DNA of 20,584 nucleotides, taken from positions 1 to 20,584 of the forward strand of contig CALMBN010000162.1 of assembly GCA_937860195.1 (NCBI GenBank), read 5' to 3'. Numbering within the stretch: the first letter of the stretch is position 1; each line of letters opens with the position of its first letter. The translations under genes were made by a program, and so were the position numbers. The stretch comes from an uncultured Novosphingobium sp. (GTDB lineage Bacteria > Pseudomonadota > Alphaproteobacteria > Sphingomonadales > Sphingomonadaceae). The notes under the pieces were generated by a model, which saw only the letters and a program-made list of their open reading frames with translations, was not told the DNA's origin and searched no databases. This document shows positions 7,455 to 15,960 of this stretch, one piece after another.

Positions 7455-8755
7455 CGCGTCAGGGTCCTTTCCAGCGCATGGAGCTGCCGCGCGGCGCGCA
7501 GCAGGTCAGAGGGTTTGCGGGCCGCGCGCAAGTTGGCGGCGACGGCAGAAAACGGGGCGGAACCAGGTGAGCGGGCCGCCAGCGCGCGGTCAATCGCGGC
7601 ATCGGCAGACTGGTGGTCCAAGCGGGCCGGAAGCGCCAAAGATTTGGCCAGTCGCTCACGCGCGGCATCGGCATAGGGCGCACCCAGCAAATGCAGCCGC
7701 CGCGCCCGGTGGATCAGCCCGGCGGAATTGCTCACCAGCGCCCGCTTGCCAAAGGCAATCGCTTGGCCTGCCAGCAGTGCCGGCCCGAACCGGCGATAGG
7801 CCCGCCACAGCGCCACGGCTGCGGTCAGCAACAGGCACAGCGTCGCGGCGAGATAGGGCGGGGTAAAGGCCAAGGTCAGCAGACTGGGTGACCGGCCATA
7901 GCCGACCAATGTCAGATCGAACGCAACGGACTTGTCACCATCGTCGAGCGAGGCCCGAATGATCTGTTCGGCGAGGCGCGCATTGGGCTCGCGGCTCATC
8001 CCGTAATTGTTGAACAGATCGGCATCGAATACGAACACCACAGGATACTGGATCACCGGGTCTTCCTCAAGCTCGCCTTCATCATAGCGGACGGTCTGCC
8101 GCCGCAACTTTGGATAGTCGCCGCCGTCCGACATATATCCGGCGAGGATTTGCCCGGTCCCCTGCCCCATCGCCAAGGGGATCACGTATTTCCCATCGCC
8201 TGAGATAACCTTTTCGGGGTTCGGCAATTCGCCGGTAAGGCCGCTTGCCTCCCATCCGCCAGGACGCGGTCCGGTCTTGAGCGCGCCGCCGTTCAGCCTG
8301 ATTTCGACGTAAAAGCCCTTCCAGTCTGGCATGTCGGTACCGACCAGCTGGACGAAGCCCTCTTTGACCTTGATCGTCTTGCGCGGCAGCGCAATCGCCC
8401 GCCATTTGGGCACCACCACAATCGTCGGACCGGCCTGACGGCGGTTGTTGACGACCTCTTGCAGTTCTTCCGCACTCGCTTCGTGAAGCGGAGTCAGAAT
8501 CAACAGCCCTGACCGCCCCAGCGCCGCGCGCGATTGAACTGCTGATACATCATAGCCGCGCTTCTTCAGGTAGGCGCTGAGCGCGGCATAACCATTGAGG
8601 CCCTTGCCCATGGCATGACCGCCGCTCGCCCCCGGCCCGGAATCGCCGATCCCGGTGCCGATCATCCACAGCAGCAGCACGAATGACAGCGCTCCGAACA
8701 GCACCAACCCCAACGCGGCGCGGGGTGTAAACGGACTGGGGGCGCGGGCGCTCAT
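7451..8755 (-). CDS. DUF4350 domain membrane protein
   Basis: 434 residues. A membrane helix at ~14-34 and another at ~301-318 enclose an extracytoplasmic domain. That domain has a Rossmann-like GxxLLILTPL strand (82-90) after a region [20 protein letters not shown], typical of DUF4350, and later [12 protein letters not shown] (241-252), matching the family's conserved Asp-Leu-x-Asn-Asn segment. A cytoplasmic helical tail of ~115 residues follows. The function is unknown; the family is found beside DUF4129 and MoxR genes, and I infer a structural or ligand-binding partner in the same membrane complex. The 4-base overlap with MoxR downstream and with DUF4129 upstream implies translational coupling. 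Confidence 0.85.
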   Translation of the reverse strand: MSARAPSPFTPRAALGLVLFGALSFVLLLWMIGTGIGDSGPGASGGHAMGKGLNGYAALSAYLKKRGYDVSAVQSRAALGRSGLLILTPLHEASAEELQEVVNNRRQAGPTIVVVPKWRAIALPRKTIKVKEGFVQLVGTDMPDWKGFYVEIRLNGGALKTGPRPGGWEASGLTGELPNPEKVISGDGKYVIPLAMGQGTGQILAGYMSDGGDYPKLRRQTVRYDEGELEEDPVIQYPVVFVFDADLFNNYGMSREPNARLAEQIIRASLDDGDKSVAFDLTLVGYGRSPSLLTLAFTPPYLAATLCLLLTAAVALWRAYRRFGPALLAGQAIAFGKRALVSNSAGLIHRARRLHLLGAPYADAARERLAKSLALPARLDHQSADAAIDRALAARSPGSAPFSAVAANLRAARKPSDLLRAARQLHALERTLTR

Positions 8756-9420
8756 GCCTCGATCCGTTCGAGCGCAAAGCGGGCGTAGGCCTCACGCGCG
8801 GCCTGCCAATCCTTCGCGCCCAAGGCCCTGAGCGCGAACAGGCTGCGCTCGACCCGGGTGGCGATCAGGCCAAAAGTGCTTCGGGCGCCATCAGACAATC
8901 CGTCCAGCGCCGCGATTTCGCGCGCGGTGCTGGCCTTTTGTACCCAGGCCGGGCGAGCAGCGGCAATATGCTGGACCGAGCGTTGCAGCAGCAGATGGGT
9001 TGCTTCATCAAACTTGCCCTCACCGGCCAGCCGATCGGCATCTTCAAGCAAGGCCAGCGCTTCGGTCTGATCGGGAACCCAGCCCGGATCGGCCACCGCC
9101 GCGACCTTGGAACGCCTTAGCCGCCCTTGCAGCGCTGGCTCAAGGAACCGCACCAGCGCGTAGAGCACGATCAGGACCACCAGCCCGATCAGGACCCATT
9201 GCAGCACCGGCCAGGACAGGCCGAGCGCCTTGCCAATCGGCTCGAATATGAACTTCAGAACCTCGCCGATGGCTTTCATCCAGCCCGGAGTCTCTTGCGG
9301 TGGAATTTTGACAGTAGTCGGGATGAACTGGATCGAGGGATCGCCATGCACCGCCTGCCAATCGCGCGCGGCATCCTGGGCGGCAGTGGCTCCATCGATG
9401 ACCGGCGGTTTAGTCGACAC
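8752..9420 (-). CDS. DUF4129 domain membrane protein
   Basis: About 222 residues from a GTG at 9420. A short extracytoplasmic N-terminal part leads to one membrane helix (WPVLQWVLIGLVVLIVLYAL). The cytoplasmic C-terminal domain contains ALLEDADRLAGEGKFDEATH and LLLQRS, then TAREIAAL, the DUF4129 signature. DUF4129 often forms the C-terminus of transglutaminase-like membrane proteins; here it stands alone and is shorter than usual at the N-terminus. The start is uncertain: TTG at 9456 would add 12 residues, and neither candidate has a visible Shine-Dalgarno. Either start lies within about 50 bases of the pheA stop on the same strand, so it probably shares the pheA transcript. The TGA overlaps the DUF4350 ATG. 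Confidence 0.8.
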   Translation of the reverse strand: MSTKPPVIDGATAAQDAARDWQAVHGDPSIQFIPTTVKIPPQETPGWMKAIGEVLKFIFEPIGKALGLSWPVLQWVLIGLVVLIVLYALVRFLEPALQGRLRRSKVAAVADPGWVPDQTEALALLEDADRLAGEGKFDEATHLLLQRSVQHIAAARPAWVQKASTAREIAALDGLSDGARSTFGLIATRVERSLFALRALGAKDWQAAREAYARFALERIEA

Positions 9421-9471
9421 GAGAACAGTGGTGGCACGCCGCAAGCATCGGGGCAAGCCAGAGAAATTACT

Positions 9472-10380
9472 TTAACCGCGAACCAATTCCTGCGGATAGC
9501 TGCCGAGCAAGCGCAGTTCCTTGCAGTGAAACGCCAGTTCTTCGAGCGCGCGGTCGACTGCCGGATCGCCGGGGGCGCCAACAATATCGGCAAAAAAAGT
9601 CGTCGCGGCAAAGCTCGCCCCCTTCTGATAGCTTTCCAGCTTGGTCATGTTGACACCGTTGGTCGCAAACCCGCCCATCGCTTTGTAAAGCGCAGCGGGG
9701 ATATTCTTCACCTCGAACACGAATGTCGTCATCGCAGTCCGGCCGGTCAACGCGGCGGATTCGAGCGGCTCGCGCGCCAGCACCACGAAGCGGGTGGTAT
9801 TATCGGGTGAGTCTTCGATTCCATCATCAACGATCCTAAGGCCATAAAGCCCCGCCGCAATCGGCGGAGCAACCGCGCAGGCCGATGGATCGCCCAGCTC
9901 TGCCACATGGGCCGCAGCCCCGGCAGTGTCGGCATAGGCCATCGGCACAATCCCGCGGGCGCGCAGATAAAGTCTCGTCTGGCCGAGCGCCTGAGGATGC
10001 GAGTAGGCCGCAGCGAAGGGCCCATCACCGCCATCCCCGTTTGGCAGCGCCATCAGCGCGTAAGAGATCGGCACGAAATGCTCGGCCGTGATGAACAGTC
10101 CGCTTTCAGGCAGCAGAAAATGAATATCGGCGACCCTGCCGTGCTGCGAATTCTCGATCGGAATGATTGCCTTGCCGGCCCGCCCTTCGCGCACCGCATC
10201 GATCGCGTCTTCAAAGCTGAAGCACGGCAAAGGCAGGCAGGCCGGATCGAATTCCAGCGCAGCGCGGTGCCCGTTGCACCCCGGCGCGCCCTGAAACGAG
10301 ATCGCGCGAGCCGGATCGGCAGCCGCAGCAGCAGTCAATTCCTCAACACGGGCAAGCGCGGGGGCGGGATAGCTGTTCAT
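9472..10380 (-). CDS. pheA: prephenate dehydratase
   Basis: 302 residues, a monofunctional prephenate dehydratase (no chorismate mutase domain). It converts prephenate to phenylpyruvate in phenylalanine synthesis. The catalytic domain opens with SFQGAPGCNGHRA (28-40; the family usually reads GAPGANSH, so Cys and Gly here are small deviations) and has PIENSQHGRV (74-83). The Thr-Arg-Phe substrate motif is at 196-198 within DNTTRFVVLAR. A C-terminal ACT domain from ~218 (FVFEVKNIPAALYKAM and KLESY) gives phenylalanine feedback control; ESYQ replaces the enterobacterial ESRP, as in many alphaproteobacteria. It has an ATG start at 10380, 30 bases after the LOG gene. Confidence 0.95.
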   Translation of the reverse strand: MNSYPAPALARVEELTAAAAADPARAISFQGAPGCNGHRAALEFDPACLPLPCFSFEDAIDAVREGRAGKAIIPIENSQHGRVADIHFLLPESGLFITAEHFVPISYALMALPNGDGGDGPFAAAYSHPQALGQTRLYLRARGIVPMAYADTAGAAAHVAELGDPSACAVAPPIAAGLYGLRIVDDGIEDSPDNTTRFVVLAREPLESAALTGRTAMTTFVFEVKNIPAALYKAMGGFATNGVNMTKLESYQKGASFAATTFFADIVGAPGDPAVDRALEELAFHCKELRLLGSYPQELVRG

Positions 10381-10410
10381 CGGCGTGCCCCTAAGCCGTG
10401 CGGCCCGTCG

Positions 10411-10992
10411 TTACAACTCCGACGTTTTCATCCCGAAGATCGGCTGGTGCGGCTCATGCGCAGCCATCCGGGTGAGCAGCAGGTCAAGCTCGGGCTCGGC
10501 AATGATGATCCCCTGATGTGCGGGCCGGATGAAGCCCACCTCAATCATATGATGGTTGAAAGCGATCAAATGGTCGAAAAAGCCCAGCGCATTGAGCAGC
10601 CCGACCGGCTTGGCGTGATAGCCCAGCTGCGCCCAGCTGACTGCTTCCCACAGCTCATCCATCGTGCCGACCCCGCCCGGAATCGTCACGAAGCCATCGG
10701 ACAGCCGGGTAAAGGCAGCTTTGCGCTCGTGCATGTCTTTGACTACGATCAGCTCGGTGCAATCGTGGTTGGCGACCTCGCCGCTGACCAGCGCTTCGGG
10801 GATCACACCGATCACTTCACCGCCAGCCTCCAGCGCCGCGGTTGCGACCGCTCCCATCAACCCGAGCCGCCCGCCGCCGTAAACCACGCCGATGCCGCGC
10901 TGCGCCAGCGTCCGGCCGACGTCAGCGGCGAGTTCGATATAGCGCAGATCAGCCGGGGTGGCCGAACCGCAATAAACCGCGAGGCGTTTCAA
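10411..10992 (-). CDS. LOG-family cytokinin riboside 5'-monophosphate phosphoribohydrolase
   Basis: 193 residues, the standard length for LOG (Lonely Guy, formerly mis-called lysine decarboxylase). It hydrolyses nucleoside monophosphates such as N6-modified AMP to base and ribose 5-phosphate; in bacteria the natural substrate is often uncertain. Visible motifs: VYGGGRLGLMGAVA (37-50), MHERKA (87-92) with the active-site Arg and Lys, and PGGVGTMDELWE (105-116) with the catalytic Glu, which is the diagnostic PGGxGTxxE. The start is TTG at 10992, supported by TGGAGA about 9 bases upstream and by a TTGA overlap with the stop of the desaturase gene. Confidence 0.92.
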   Translation of the reverse strand: MKRLAVYCGSATPADLRYIELAADVGRTLAQRGIGVVYGGGRLGLMGAVATAALEAGGEVIGVIPEALVSGEVANHDCTELIVVKDMHERKAAFTRLSDGFVTIPGGVGTMDELWEAVSWAQLGYHAKPVGLLNALGFFDHLIAFNHHMIEVGFIRPAHQGIIIAEPELDLLLTRMAAHEPHQPIFGMKTSEL

Positions 10993-12491
10993 CTCTTTGT
11001 CTCCAGCATCAAACCGGCAGTCGCCTTGGCACTGGCCAGCACGCCTGCAAGACCTGCGCCGGGGTGGGTGCCTGCGCCGACGAGGAACAGGTTGGGAAGT
11101 TTGCCGTCGCGGTGATGCGGGCGGAGCGGGCCGGACTGCGTCGGGGTTGCCTCAAGGCTCCACCCGGCCCCGGCCCAGGCGTTGAAATCGAGCGCCAGGT
11201 CGCGCGGGGAGGTATGGAAGCGGGCGATCAGCCGGTCTGCAATATCGGGCACCAGCCGCCGCCCGACTTCGGCCAGAATGCGCTGTTCAAGCACCTTGCC
11301 GATGGTTTCCCAATCGAGCGGCAGCTTGACGAGATTGGCGACCGGCACCGTGGCGGAAAAAACGCTTTTGCCCGGCGGGGCCAGGCTGGCGTCGGTCACG
11401 GTCGGGTGCGACAGCAGGATCATCAGGTCTTGCGGCAGCACACCATGAGTGAACACATCGTCGAACAGCCCCTTGAAGCGCGGCCCGAACAGGACCGTGC
11501 GATGCGGAATGCCGGGCCAGGTCCCTTCGAGTGCGAAATGGACCGTGAAGGCCGAGGGCGAAAAGCGTTTGGCAGTGAGCTTGCGGGCCATATCCGGGCC
11601 GCGCTGGGTCTGGCTGAGCAGATCGCGATAGGTGTGGACCACATCGGCATTGCTGGCGATCTGCGAGACCCCGCTGCGCCAGCCGCTGGCACATTCGACC
11701 TCGGACACGCGATTGCCGACGGTGTGAAGCCGGATCACCGGATCGTGCAGCCTGAGCTCACCGCCGAGCTTGACGAAACGCTGGGTGAGCGCCTCGACCA
11801 GCTTGCCGATCCCGCCTTGCGGCCACCAGGCCGGTCCGATTGCGGGAGGTAGCTGTCCCAGCAAGGTCAGCGCGCCGCTGACATAGGGATTGGCGCCGGC
11901 CTCGAGAACGGAAAATGCCAGCGCCTCGCGCAGTTTGTCCGATTTGACCATGCTCGCCGCAAGACCCGCCGCGCTGCGCCAGCCCTGATGGCGGAAAAGT
12001 GCCGGGATCATTTCCAGTGCTGCCAGCGGACCATCTTGCGACTGTTCGGAAAGCCGTTGCCAGCCAGCCACCCGGCTCATCGCGCACCAGCTGGCGAACT
12101 CTTCATACCCGGCCAAATCGTCTGGTGCGATCCGGGCCAATTGGGCAGGGTCAGCAGGCAGATCGAGCACCGACCCGTCAGGCCAATTGCAGCGCCAGCT
12201 GGGGCTGACATCAAGCAGTTGCAGACTGTCGGCCAAATCGTCCCCGGTCAGGCTCCACAATTCACGCAAAGGAGCGGGATCGGCAATTGCAGCGGGTCCG
12301 CCTTCAAAGGTGAAGCCGTCCTTTTGCCAGGTCCGGATCAACCCGCCCGCAGATTCGCGGGCTTCGATCAGTACTGTTTTGATGCCGGCCGCCTGTAGCC
12401 GGACCGCCAGCGCCAACCCGCCAGCCCCTGCGCCGATAACGCAGGTCTGGGCAGCCTTGGTCGGCTCTGGAATGGTTTTGCGGCGCGCCAT
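10989..12491 (-). CDS. crtI: CrtI-type phytoene/carotenoid desaturase homologue
   Basis: 500 residues, full length for CrtI. The N-terminal FAD-binding Rossmann motif is CVIGAGAGGLALAVRLQAAG (17-36), followed by the glutamate of VLIEARESAGG. Near the C-terminus are LRPHHRDGKLPNLFLVGAG and THPGAGLAGVLASAKA, the signature of CrtI and related carotenoid desaturases and isomerases. The segment after the dinucleotide motif reads GGLIRTWQKDGFTFEGGPAA, where typical CrtI has GGRAY and DAGPTV, so substrate use may differ. No crtB, crtY or crtZ is adjacent, which is unusual because crtI normally sits in a carotenoid cluster. A paralogue acting on another polyene is possible. It is the first gene of the nine-gene minus-strand run and overlaps the LOG start. 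Confidence 0.82.
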   Translation of the reverse strand: MARRKTIPEPTKAAQTCVIGAGAGGLALAVRLQAAGIKTVLIEARESAGGLIRTWQKDGFTFEGGPAAIADPAPLRELWSLTGDDLADSLQLLDVSPSWRCNWPDGSVLDLPADPAQLARIAPDDLAGYEEFASWCAMSRVAGWQRLSEQSQDGPLAALEMIPALFRHQGWRSAAGLAASMVKSDKLREALAFSVLEAGANPYVSGALTLLGQLPPAIGPAWWPQGGIGKLVEALTQRFVKLGGELRLHDPVIRLHTVGNRVSEVECASGWRSGVSQIASNADVVHTYRDLLSQTQRGPDMARKLTAKRFSPSAFTVHFALEGTWPGIPHRTVLFGPRFKGLFDDVFTHGVLPQDLMILLSHPTVTDASLAPPGKSVFSATVPVANLVKLPLDWETIGKVLEQRILAEVGRRLVPDIADRLIARFHTSPRDLALDFNAWAGAGWSLEATPTQSGPLRPHHRDGKLPNLFLVGAGTHPGAGLAGVLASAKATAGLMLETKS

Positions 12492-12582
12492 CAGACCGGG
12501 GTTCTAGAGCGCCCGCCAAGCGATGCAACGCCCAAGCAGCACGGCTTGGCGCAGGCGATCAGATCGGGCATATCAGCTCGCG
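12492..12582. promoter_or_regulatory. divergent intergenic region, crtI-like / acetyltransferase
   Basis: These 91 bases separate two divergent genes and must contain the promoter of the long minus-strand run. I see no confident -35/-10 pair and no strong dyad. Confidence 0.3.
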
Positions 12583-13113
12583 ATGCAGTTCCGCCCCGCC
12601 ACGCCAGCCGATGTCGCTGAAATCACAGCGATCTATGGCCATCATGTGCGGCACGGCACCGCCAGCTATGAAATCGACCCGCCCGATAAAGCTGACATGG
12701 CAGCCCGATTGGCCAGAATTCAAGGGCCCGGTTGGCCGTGGCTTGTCGCAGCTAGCTCCGATGGAGAACTACTCGGCTATGCCTATGCCAGCCAGTTCCG
12801 TGACCGCGCAGCCTATCGGTTCGTTTGCGAAAACAGCATCTATGTCCGCCATAACCGGCGCGGACAAGGTGTCGGCAAAGCCTTGTTGAGCGCCTTGATC
12901 GAAGCGGCAACCGCCTGCCGGTTTCGCCAGATGATCGCCGTGATCGGCGGCGCCGAGCCGGCCTCCATCGCGCTCCACGCCGCACTGGGGTTCAGTCCGG
13001 CCGGGCGGCTCGAAGCCATCGGCCGCAAGCACAGTCGCTGGCTCGATACGGTTTACATGCAACTGCCGCTTGGGCCGGGCAGCAGCGTCCCACCTGAACA
13101 GGAACCGGCGTGA
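12583..13113 (+). CDS. phosphinothricin/methionine-sulfone-type GNAT acetyltransferase
   Basis: 176 residues. The layout matches the PAT/MddA subgroup: MQFRPATPADVAEITAIYGH at the N-terminus, HGTASYE (24-30), YVRHNRRGQGVGKALL (87-102, the acetyl-CoA motif) and AEPASIALHAALGFSPAGRL (124-143). These enzymes acetylate methionine sulfone, methionine sulfoximine or phosphinothricin; in a non-producer the role is usually amino-acid analogue detoxification. The ATG at 12583 matches the family start, so the in-frame extension to 12523 was dropped. It is followed after 108 bases by the monooxygenase unit, which has its own promoter candidate. Confidence 0.88.
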   Translation: MQFRPATPADVAEITAIYGHHVRHGTASYEIDPPDKADMAARLARIQGPGWPWLVAASSDGELLGYAYASQFRDRAAYRFVCENSIYVRHNRRGQGVGKALLSALIEAATACRFRQMIAVIGGAEPASIALHAALGFSPAGRLEAIGRKHSRWLDTVYMQLPLGPGSSVPPEQEPA

Positions 13114-13184
13114 CCGGCTCGATGCCCAGCCGCCGCAGGTTGATCGGAGTCAATTACGCCCTTCACAAAGTGGTCGAATAGGCG

Positions 13185-13204
13185 TTTAACCGCACAGTTA
13201 AATT
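13185..13204. promoter_or_regulatory. operator-like dyad upstream of the monooxygenase gene
   Basis: TTTAACCGCACAGTTAAATT contains the perfect inverted repeat TTTAAC-N6-GTTAAA (13185-13190 and 13197-13202). It lies 2 bases before the ribosome binding site GGAGAGG (13207-13213) and overlaps a possible -10 (TTTAAC) that has TTCACA (13162-13167) 17 bases upstream. A 16/20 identical dyad stands before the SDR gene at 16684. The geometry fits repressor binding; the regulator is not in this window. Confidence 0.6.
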
Positions 13205-13221
13205 CTGGAGAGGATTCGCCA

Positions 13222-14751
13222 ATGAACGCCGCCGCTGCAATCGCGTTACATGATACCACTCATATCGACGTGCTGATCGTCGGTGCCGGGATTTCCGGGA
13301 TCGGTTCGGCTTATCACCTTCAGGATCAATGCCCCGGTAAAAGTTACGCGATCCTTGAGATGAAGGACAGCTTTGGCGGGACATGGGAAACCCACAAGTA
13401 TCCCGGTGTCCGGTCCGATAGTGACCTTTACACCTTCGGGTACCGGTTCAAGCCATGGGTCGATGCCCCGATCGCCAGTGCGGCCGAGATCCTGCGCTAC
13501 ATGGGTGAAGTGATTGAGGAAAACGGGATCGGCTCACACATCCACTATGGCCACCGGATCACCCGCGCAGCCTGGGACAGCCAGGCCAATCTCTGGACAG
13601 TCGAAGCAGTGCGCAAGACCGATGGGGCGCAGGTGACCTTTACCGCGAACTTCCTGTGGATGTGCCAGGGCTATTACGATCACGAAAAGCCCTATCTGCC
13701 CGATTGGCCGGGAATGGCCGACTACAAGGGCACTTTGATTCATGCTCAGTTGTGGGACCCGAAGACAGACTATACTGGCAAGCGCATCCTGGTGATCGGC
13801 TCTGGCGCGACTGCGGCGACGGTGATCCCGGCATTTGCCGAAAAAGCCGCGCACGTGACGATGCTGCAACGCTCTCCAACCTACTTTTTTGCCAGCCCCA
13901 ACGTCAACGAACTGGCCGACAAACTTCGCGCCGGGAAAATCGACGAACCGACGATCCACCGCGTGGTTCGTACCCAGATCATGCACGATCAGGACGCGCT
14001 GTGCCGCCGCTGTGTCGACGAGCCCGACGCGGTCGTGGCGGAGCTGCAGGAAGCGATCAAAGCCTATACCGGGCCTGATTTCCAGTTCGAGCCGCATTTT
14101 ACGCCGCGCTACCGGATCTGGCAGCAGCGGCTGGCCTTTGTCCCTGATGGGGATCTGTTTCAGGCGGTGGCAGCTGGCAAGGCCAGCGTCGTCACCGATG
14201 AGATCGAGACGTTCACCGCAACCGGCGTGCGCACCAAGGGTGGGACCGAGATCGAGGCTGACATCGTTGTCGCAGCGACGGGCTTTAACCTGTTGATGAT
14301 GGGCGGCATTCCCTTTGAGGTCGACGGCCAGCCAGTCGATTGGCATCAGACCGTCAACTATCGCGGGATGATGTTCACCAGCGTGCCCAACATGGTCTGG
14401 GTGATGGGCTATTTCCGGGCGAGCTGGACCTTGCGGGTCGATATGTTGGGCGATTTCGTCTGCAATCTGCTCAAACATATGGATGCCAAGGGGGCCAAAC
14501 GGGTCGACGTGGCGCTGCGCGACGAGGATCACAATATGCCGCTGGGCGACTGGATCGAAGCGGATAATTTCAACCCCAACTATCTCCTGCGCGGCATGAA
14601 AAGCCTGCCCCAACGCGGCGACAAGCCCGAATGGCGGCACAATCAGGACTATTGGGCCGAACGCGACGAGATTCCCAATACCGATCTGGAAGGCAGCGAG
14701 TTTCTGTATGACGGTGTCAGGGCGGGGAAAAAGGTGACCGAAGCAGCTTGA
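13222..14751 (+). CDS. flavin-dependent monooxygenase, Baeyer-Villiger / EthA type
   Basis: 509 residues. The FAD-binding motif GAGISG is at 21-26. FGGTWETHKYPGVRSDSD (51-68) matches the type I Baeyer-Villiger motif [A/G]GxWxxxx[F/Y]P[G/M]xxxD, and YKGTLIHAQLWD (168-179) matches FxGxxxHxxxW[P/D] with Tyr for Phe. The NADPH-binding fold follows at VIGSGATAAT (191-200). RSDSDLYTFGYRFKPW is shared with mycobacterial EthA-like enzymes. Such enzymes insert oxygen into ketones to give esters or lactones, or oxidise heteroatoms. The ribosome binding site GGAGAGG lies 8 bases before the ATG. A thioesterase, two SDRs and an enoyl-CoA hydratase follow on the same strand, which points to breakdown of a ketone-containing compound; the substrate is unknown. 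Confidence 0.92.
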   Translation: MNAAAAIALHDTTHIDVLIVGAGISGIGSAYHLQDQCPGKSYAILEMKDSFGGTWETHKYPGVRSDSDLYTFGYRFKPWVDAPIASAAEILRYMGEVIEENGIGSHIHYGHRITRAAWDSQANLWTVEAVRKTDGAQVTFTANFLWMCQGYYDHEKPYLPDWPGMADYKGTLIHAQLWDPKTDYTGKRILVIGSGATAATVIPAFAEKAAHVTMLQRSPTYFFASPNVNELADKLRAGKIDEPTIHRVVRTQIMHDQDALCRRCVDEPDAVVAELQEAIKAYTGPDFQFEPHFTPRYRIWQQRLAFVPDGDLFQAVAAGKASVVTDEIETFTATGVRTKGGTEIEADIVVAATGFNLLMMGGIPFEVDGQPVDWHQTVNYRGMMFTSVPNMVWVMGYFRASWTLRVDMLGDFVCNLLKHMDAKGAKRVDVALRDEDHNMPLGDWIEADNFNPNYLLRGMKSLPQRGDKPEWRHNQDYWAERDEIPNTDLEGSEFLYDGVRAGKKVTEAA

Positions 14752-14794
14752 CCCGCGCTTGCAACCTTGCACGCTTACGCCATAGTTCGAGAGC

Positions 14795-15241
14795 ATGAGC
14801 AAGCCAGGCATTTGGTGGGGCGGCACGCGTCCCGATCTCGGCGCGATGACTCGCGGCGGCGAAGGCTCGATGAACGGTTGGCTCGGGATCGAGTTTACGG
14901 ATTGCGGGGATGACTGGATAACTGCCCGGATGCCGGTGAACGAACGCACGCGCCAGCCGTTCGGACGGCTCCACGGCGGCGCTTCGGTGGCATTCGCGGA
15001 AACTGTCGGCTCGGTTGCTGCAGGTTGGTGCCTTGATCGGGCAACCTCGGTCGGGGTGGGCATGGAGATCAACGCCAACCACATTCGCCCGGCCTACGAT
15101 GGCTACGTCTATGCCACCGCACGGCCTGAATCGGTCGGACGAACAATCCAGGTCTGGTCGATCCGGATCGAGGACGAGGCCGGGAAGCTCGTCTGCATCG
15201 CTCGCCTTACGGTCGCGGTGATCCCGCAAGAGAGGAAATAG
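14795..15241 (+). CDS. PaaI-type hotdog-fold acyl-CoA thioesterase
   Basis: 148 residues. GRLHGGASVAFAETVGSVAA (57-76) is the central helix of the PaaI/MenI thioesterase family, with HGG at 60-62 and catalytic Glu69. EINANHIRPAYDGYVYATAR (91-110) is the second strand pair. Such enzymes hydrolyse aryl- or acyl-CoA thioesters in the cytoplasm, releasing CoA from dead-end intermediates or from a pathway product. The gene starts 43 bases after the monooxygenase stop and its TAG abuts the next start (SD GAGAGGA at 15230-15236 serves the next gene), so it belongs to the same transcript. The substrate is unknown. Confidence 0.9.
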   Translation: MSKPGIWWGGTRPDLGAMTRGGEGSMNGWLGIEFTDCGDDWITARMPVNERTRQPFGRLHGGASVAFAETVGSVAAGWCLDRATSVGVGMEINANHIRPAYDGYVYATARPESVGRTIQVWSIRIEDEAGKLVCIARLTVAVIPQERK

Positions 15242-15243
15242 TG

Positions 15244-15960
15244 ATGGCAGTAAAATCGGTCGCCGTGATCGGTGCCGGTGACTTCATTGGCGCAGGCATT
15301 GCTCGCAAGTTCGCGGCCGAGGGATTTGCCGTCCACGCCGGACGGCGCAACGCTGAAAAGCTTGCCCCGTTGCTGGGCGGCACGGTCACCGGGCGCAGCC
15401 TAGATGCCCGCGAACCAGAAGATGTCGCGGCCTTTCTGGCAGAAGCAGAATCAATCGCTCCGCTCGCGCTGGTGGTGTTCAATGTCGGGGCGAACGTCCA
15501 GTTCCCTCTGCTCGAAACCACCGACCGGGTGTTCCGCAAAGTCTGGGAAATGGCCTGTTTTGCCGGGTTCGTCTCGGTACGAGAGGCGGCGCGGATCATG
15601 CTGCCGCGCGGCGATGGCAAGATCTTCGTGACCGGTGCAACCGCCGGCCTGCGCGGCAATTCCGGCTATGCTGCTTTCGCAGCCGCCAAGGCTGGCCTTC
15701 GCGCGATGGCCCAATCAGCCGCGCGCGAATTGTGGCCGCAGGGCATTCACGTTGCGCATCTGGTGATCGATGCCGGGGTCGATACCGAATGGGTCCGGGC
15801 ACGGGTGACTGAGCGGATCGGGGCCGAAGCGCTGGCCGCCCAGCCTGACTTGCTGATGCCGCCCGAGGCGGTGGCTGAGGCGTACTGGGCGCTGTACAAT
15901 CAGCCCAAGTCGGCCTGGACGTTTGAACAGGAAATCCGACCCTTTGGGGAGACTTGGTAA
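15244..15960 (+). CDS. atypical short-chain dehydrogenase/reductase (active-site Tyr replaced by Phe)
   Basis: 238 residues with an SDR-type Rossmann fold: VAVIGAGDFIGAGIA (6-20) replaces the classic TGxxxGxG. At the active site the sequence reads TGATAGLRGNSGYAAFAAAK (130-149): Phe145 stands in the YxxxK tyrosine position with Lys149 kept, and the Ser position is Ala or Thr. This agrees with my recollection of the SDR_c10 subgroup (cd05373), which lacks the catalytic Tyr. It may bind NAD(P) without normal dehydrogenase chemistry, or use a nearby Tyr (142). ATG at 15244 is preferred over the GTG at 15241 because of the ribosome binding site GAGAGGA 7 bases before it. The stop overlaps the next ATG (TAATG). 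Confidence 0.87.
   Translation: MAVKSVAVIGAGDFIGAGIARKFAAEGFAVHAGRRNAEKLAPLLGGTVTGRSLDAREPEDVAAFLAEAESIAPLALVVFNVGANVQFPLLETTDRVFRKVWEMACFAGFVSVREAARIMLPRGDGKIFVTGATAGLRGNSGYAAFAAAKAGLRAMAQSAARELWPQGIHVAHLVIDAGVDTEWVRARVTERIGAEALAAQPDLLMPPEAVAEAYWALYNQPKSAWTFEQEIRPFGETW

Noticed and set aside
9471..9490. TTTAACCGCGAACCAATTCC, resembling the two operator-like dyads
   Set aside because: It lies inside the pheA 3' coding end, lacks the inverted right half-site and is not ahead of a plus-strand gene.
13534..15084. 516-codon minus-strand open frame opposite the monooxygenase and thioesterase genes
   Set aside because: It is a high-GC antisense shadow; the plus-strand genes have clear family motifs and ribosome binding sites.
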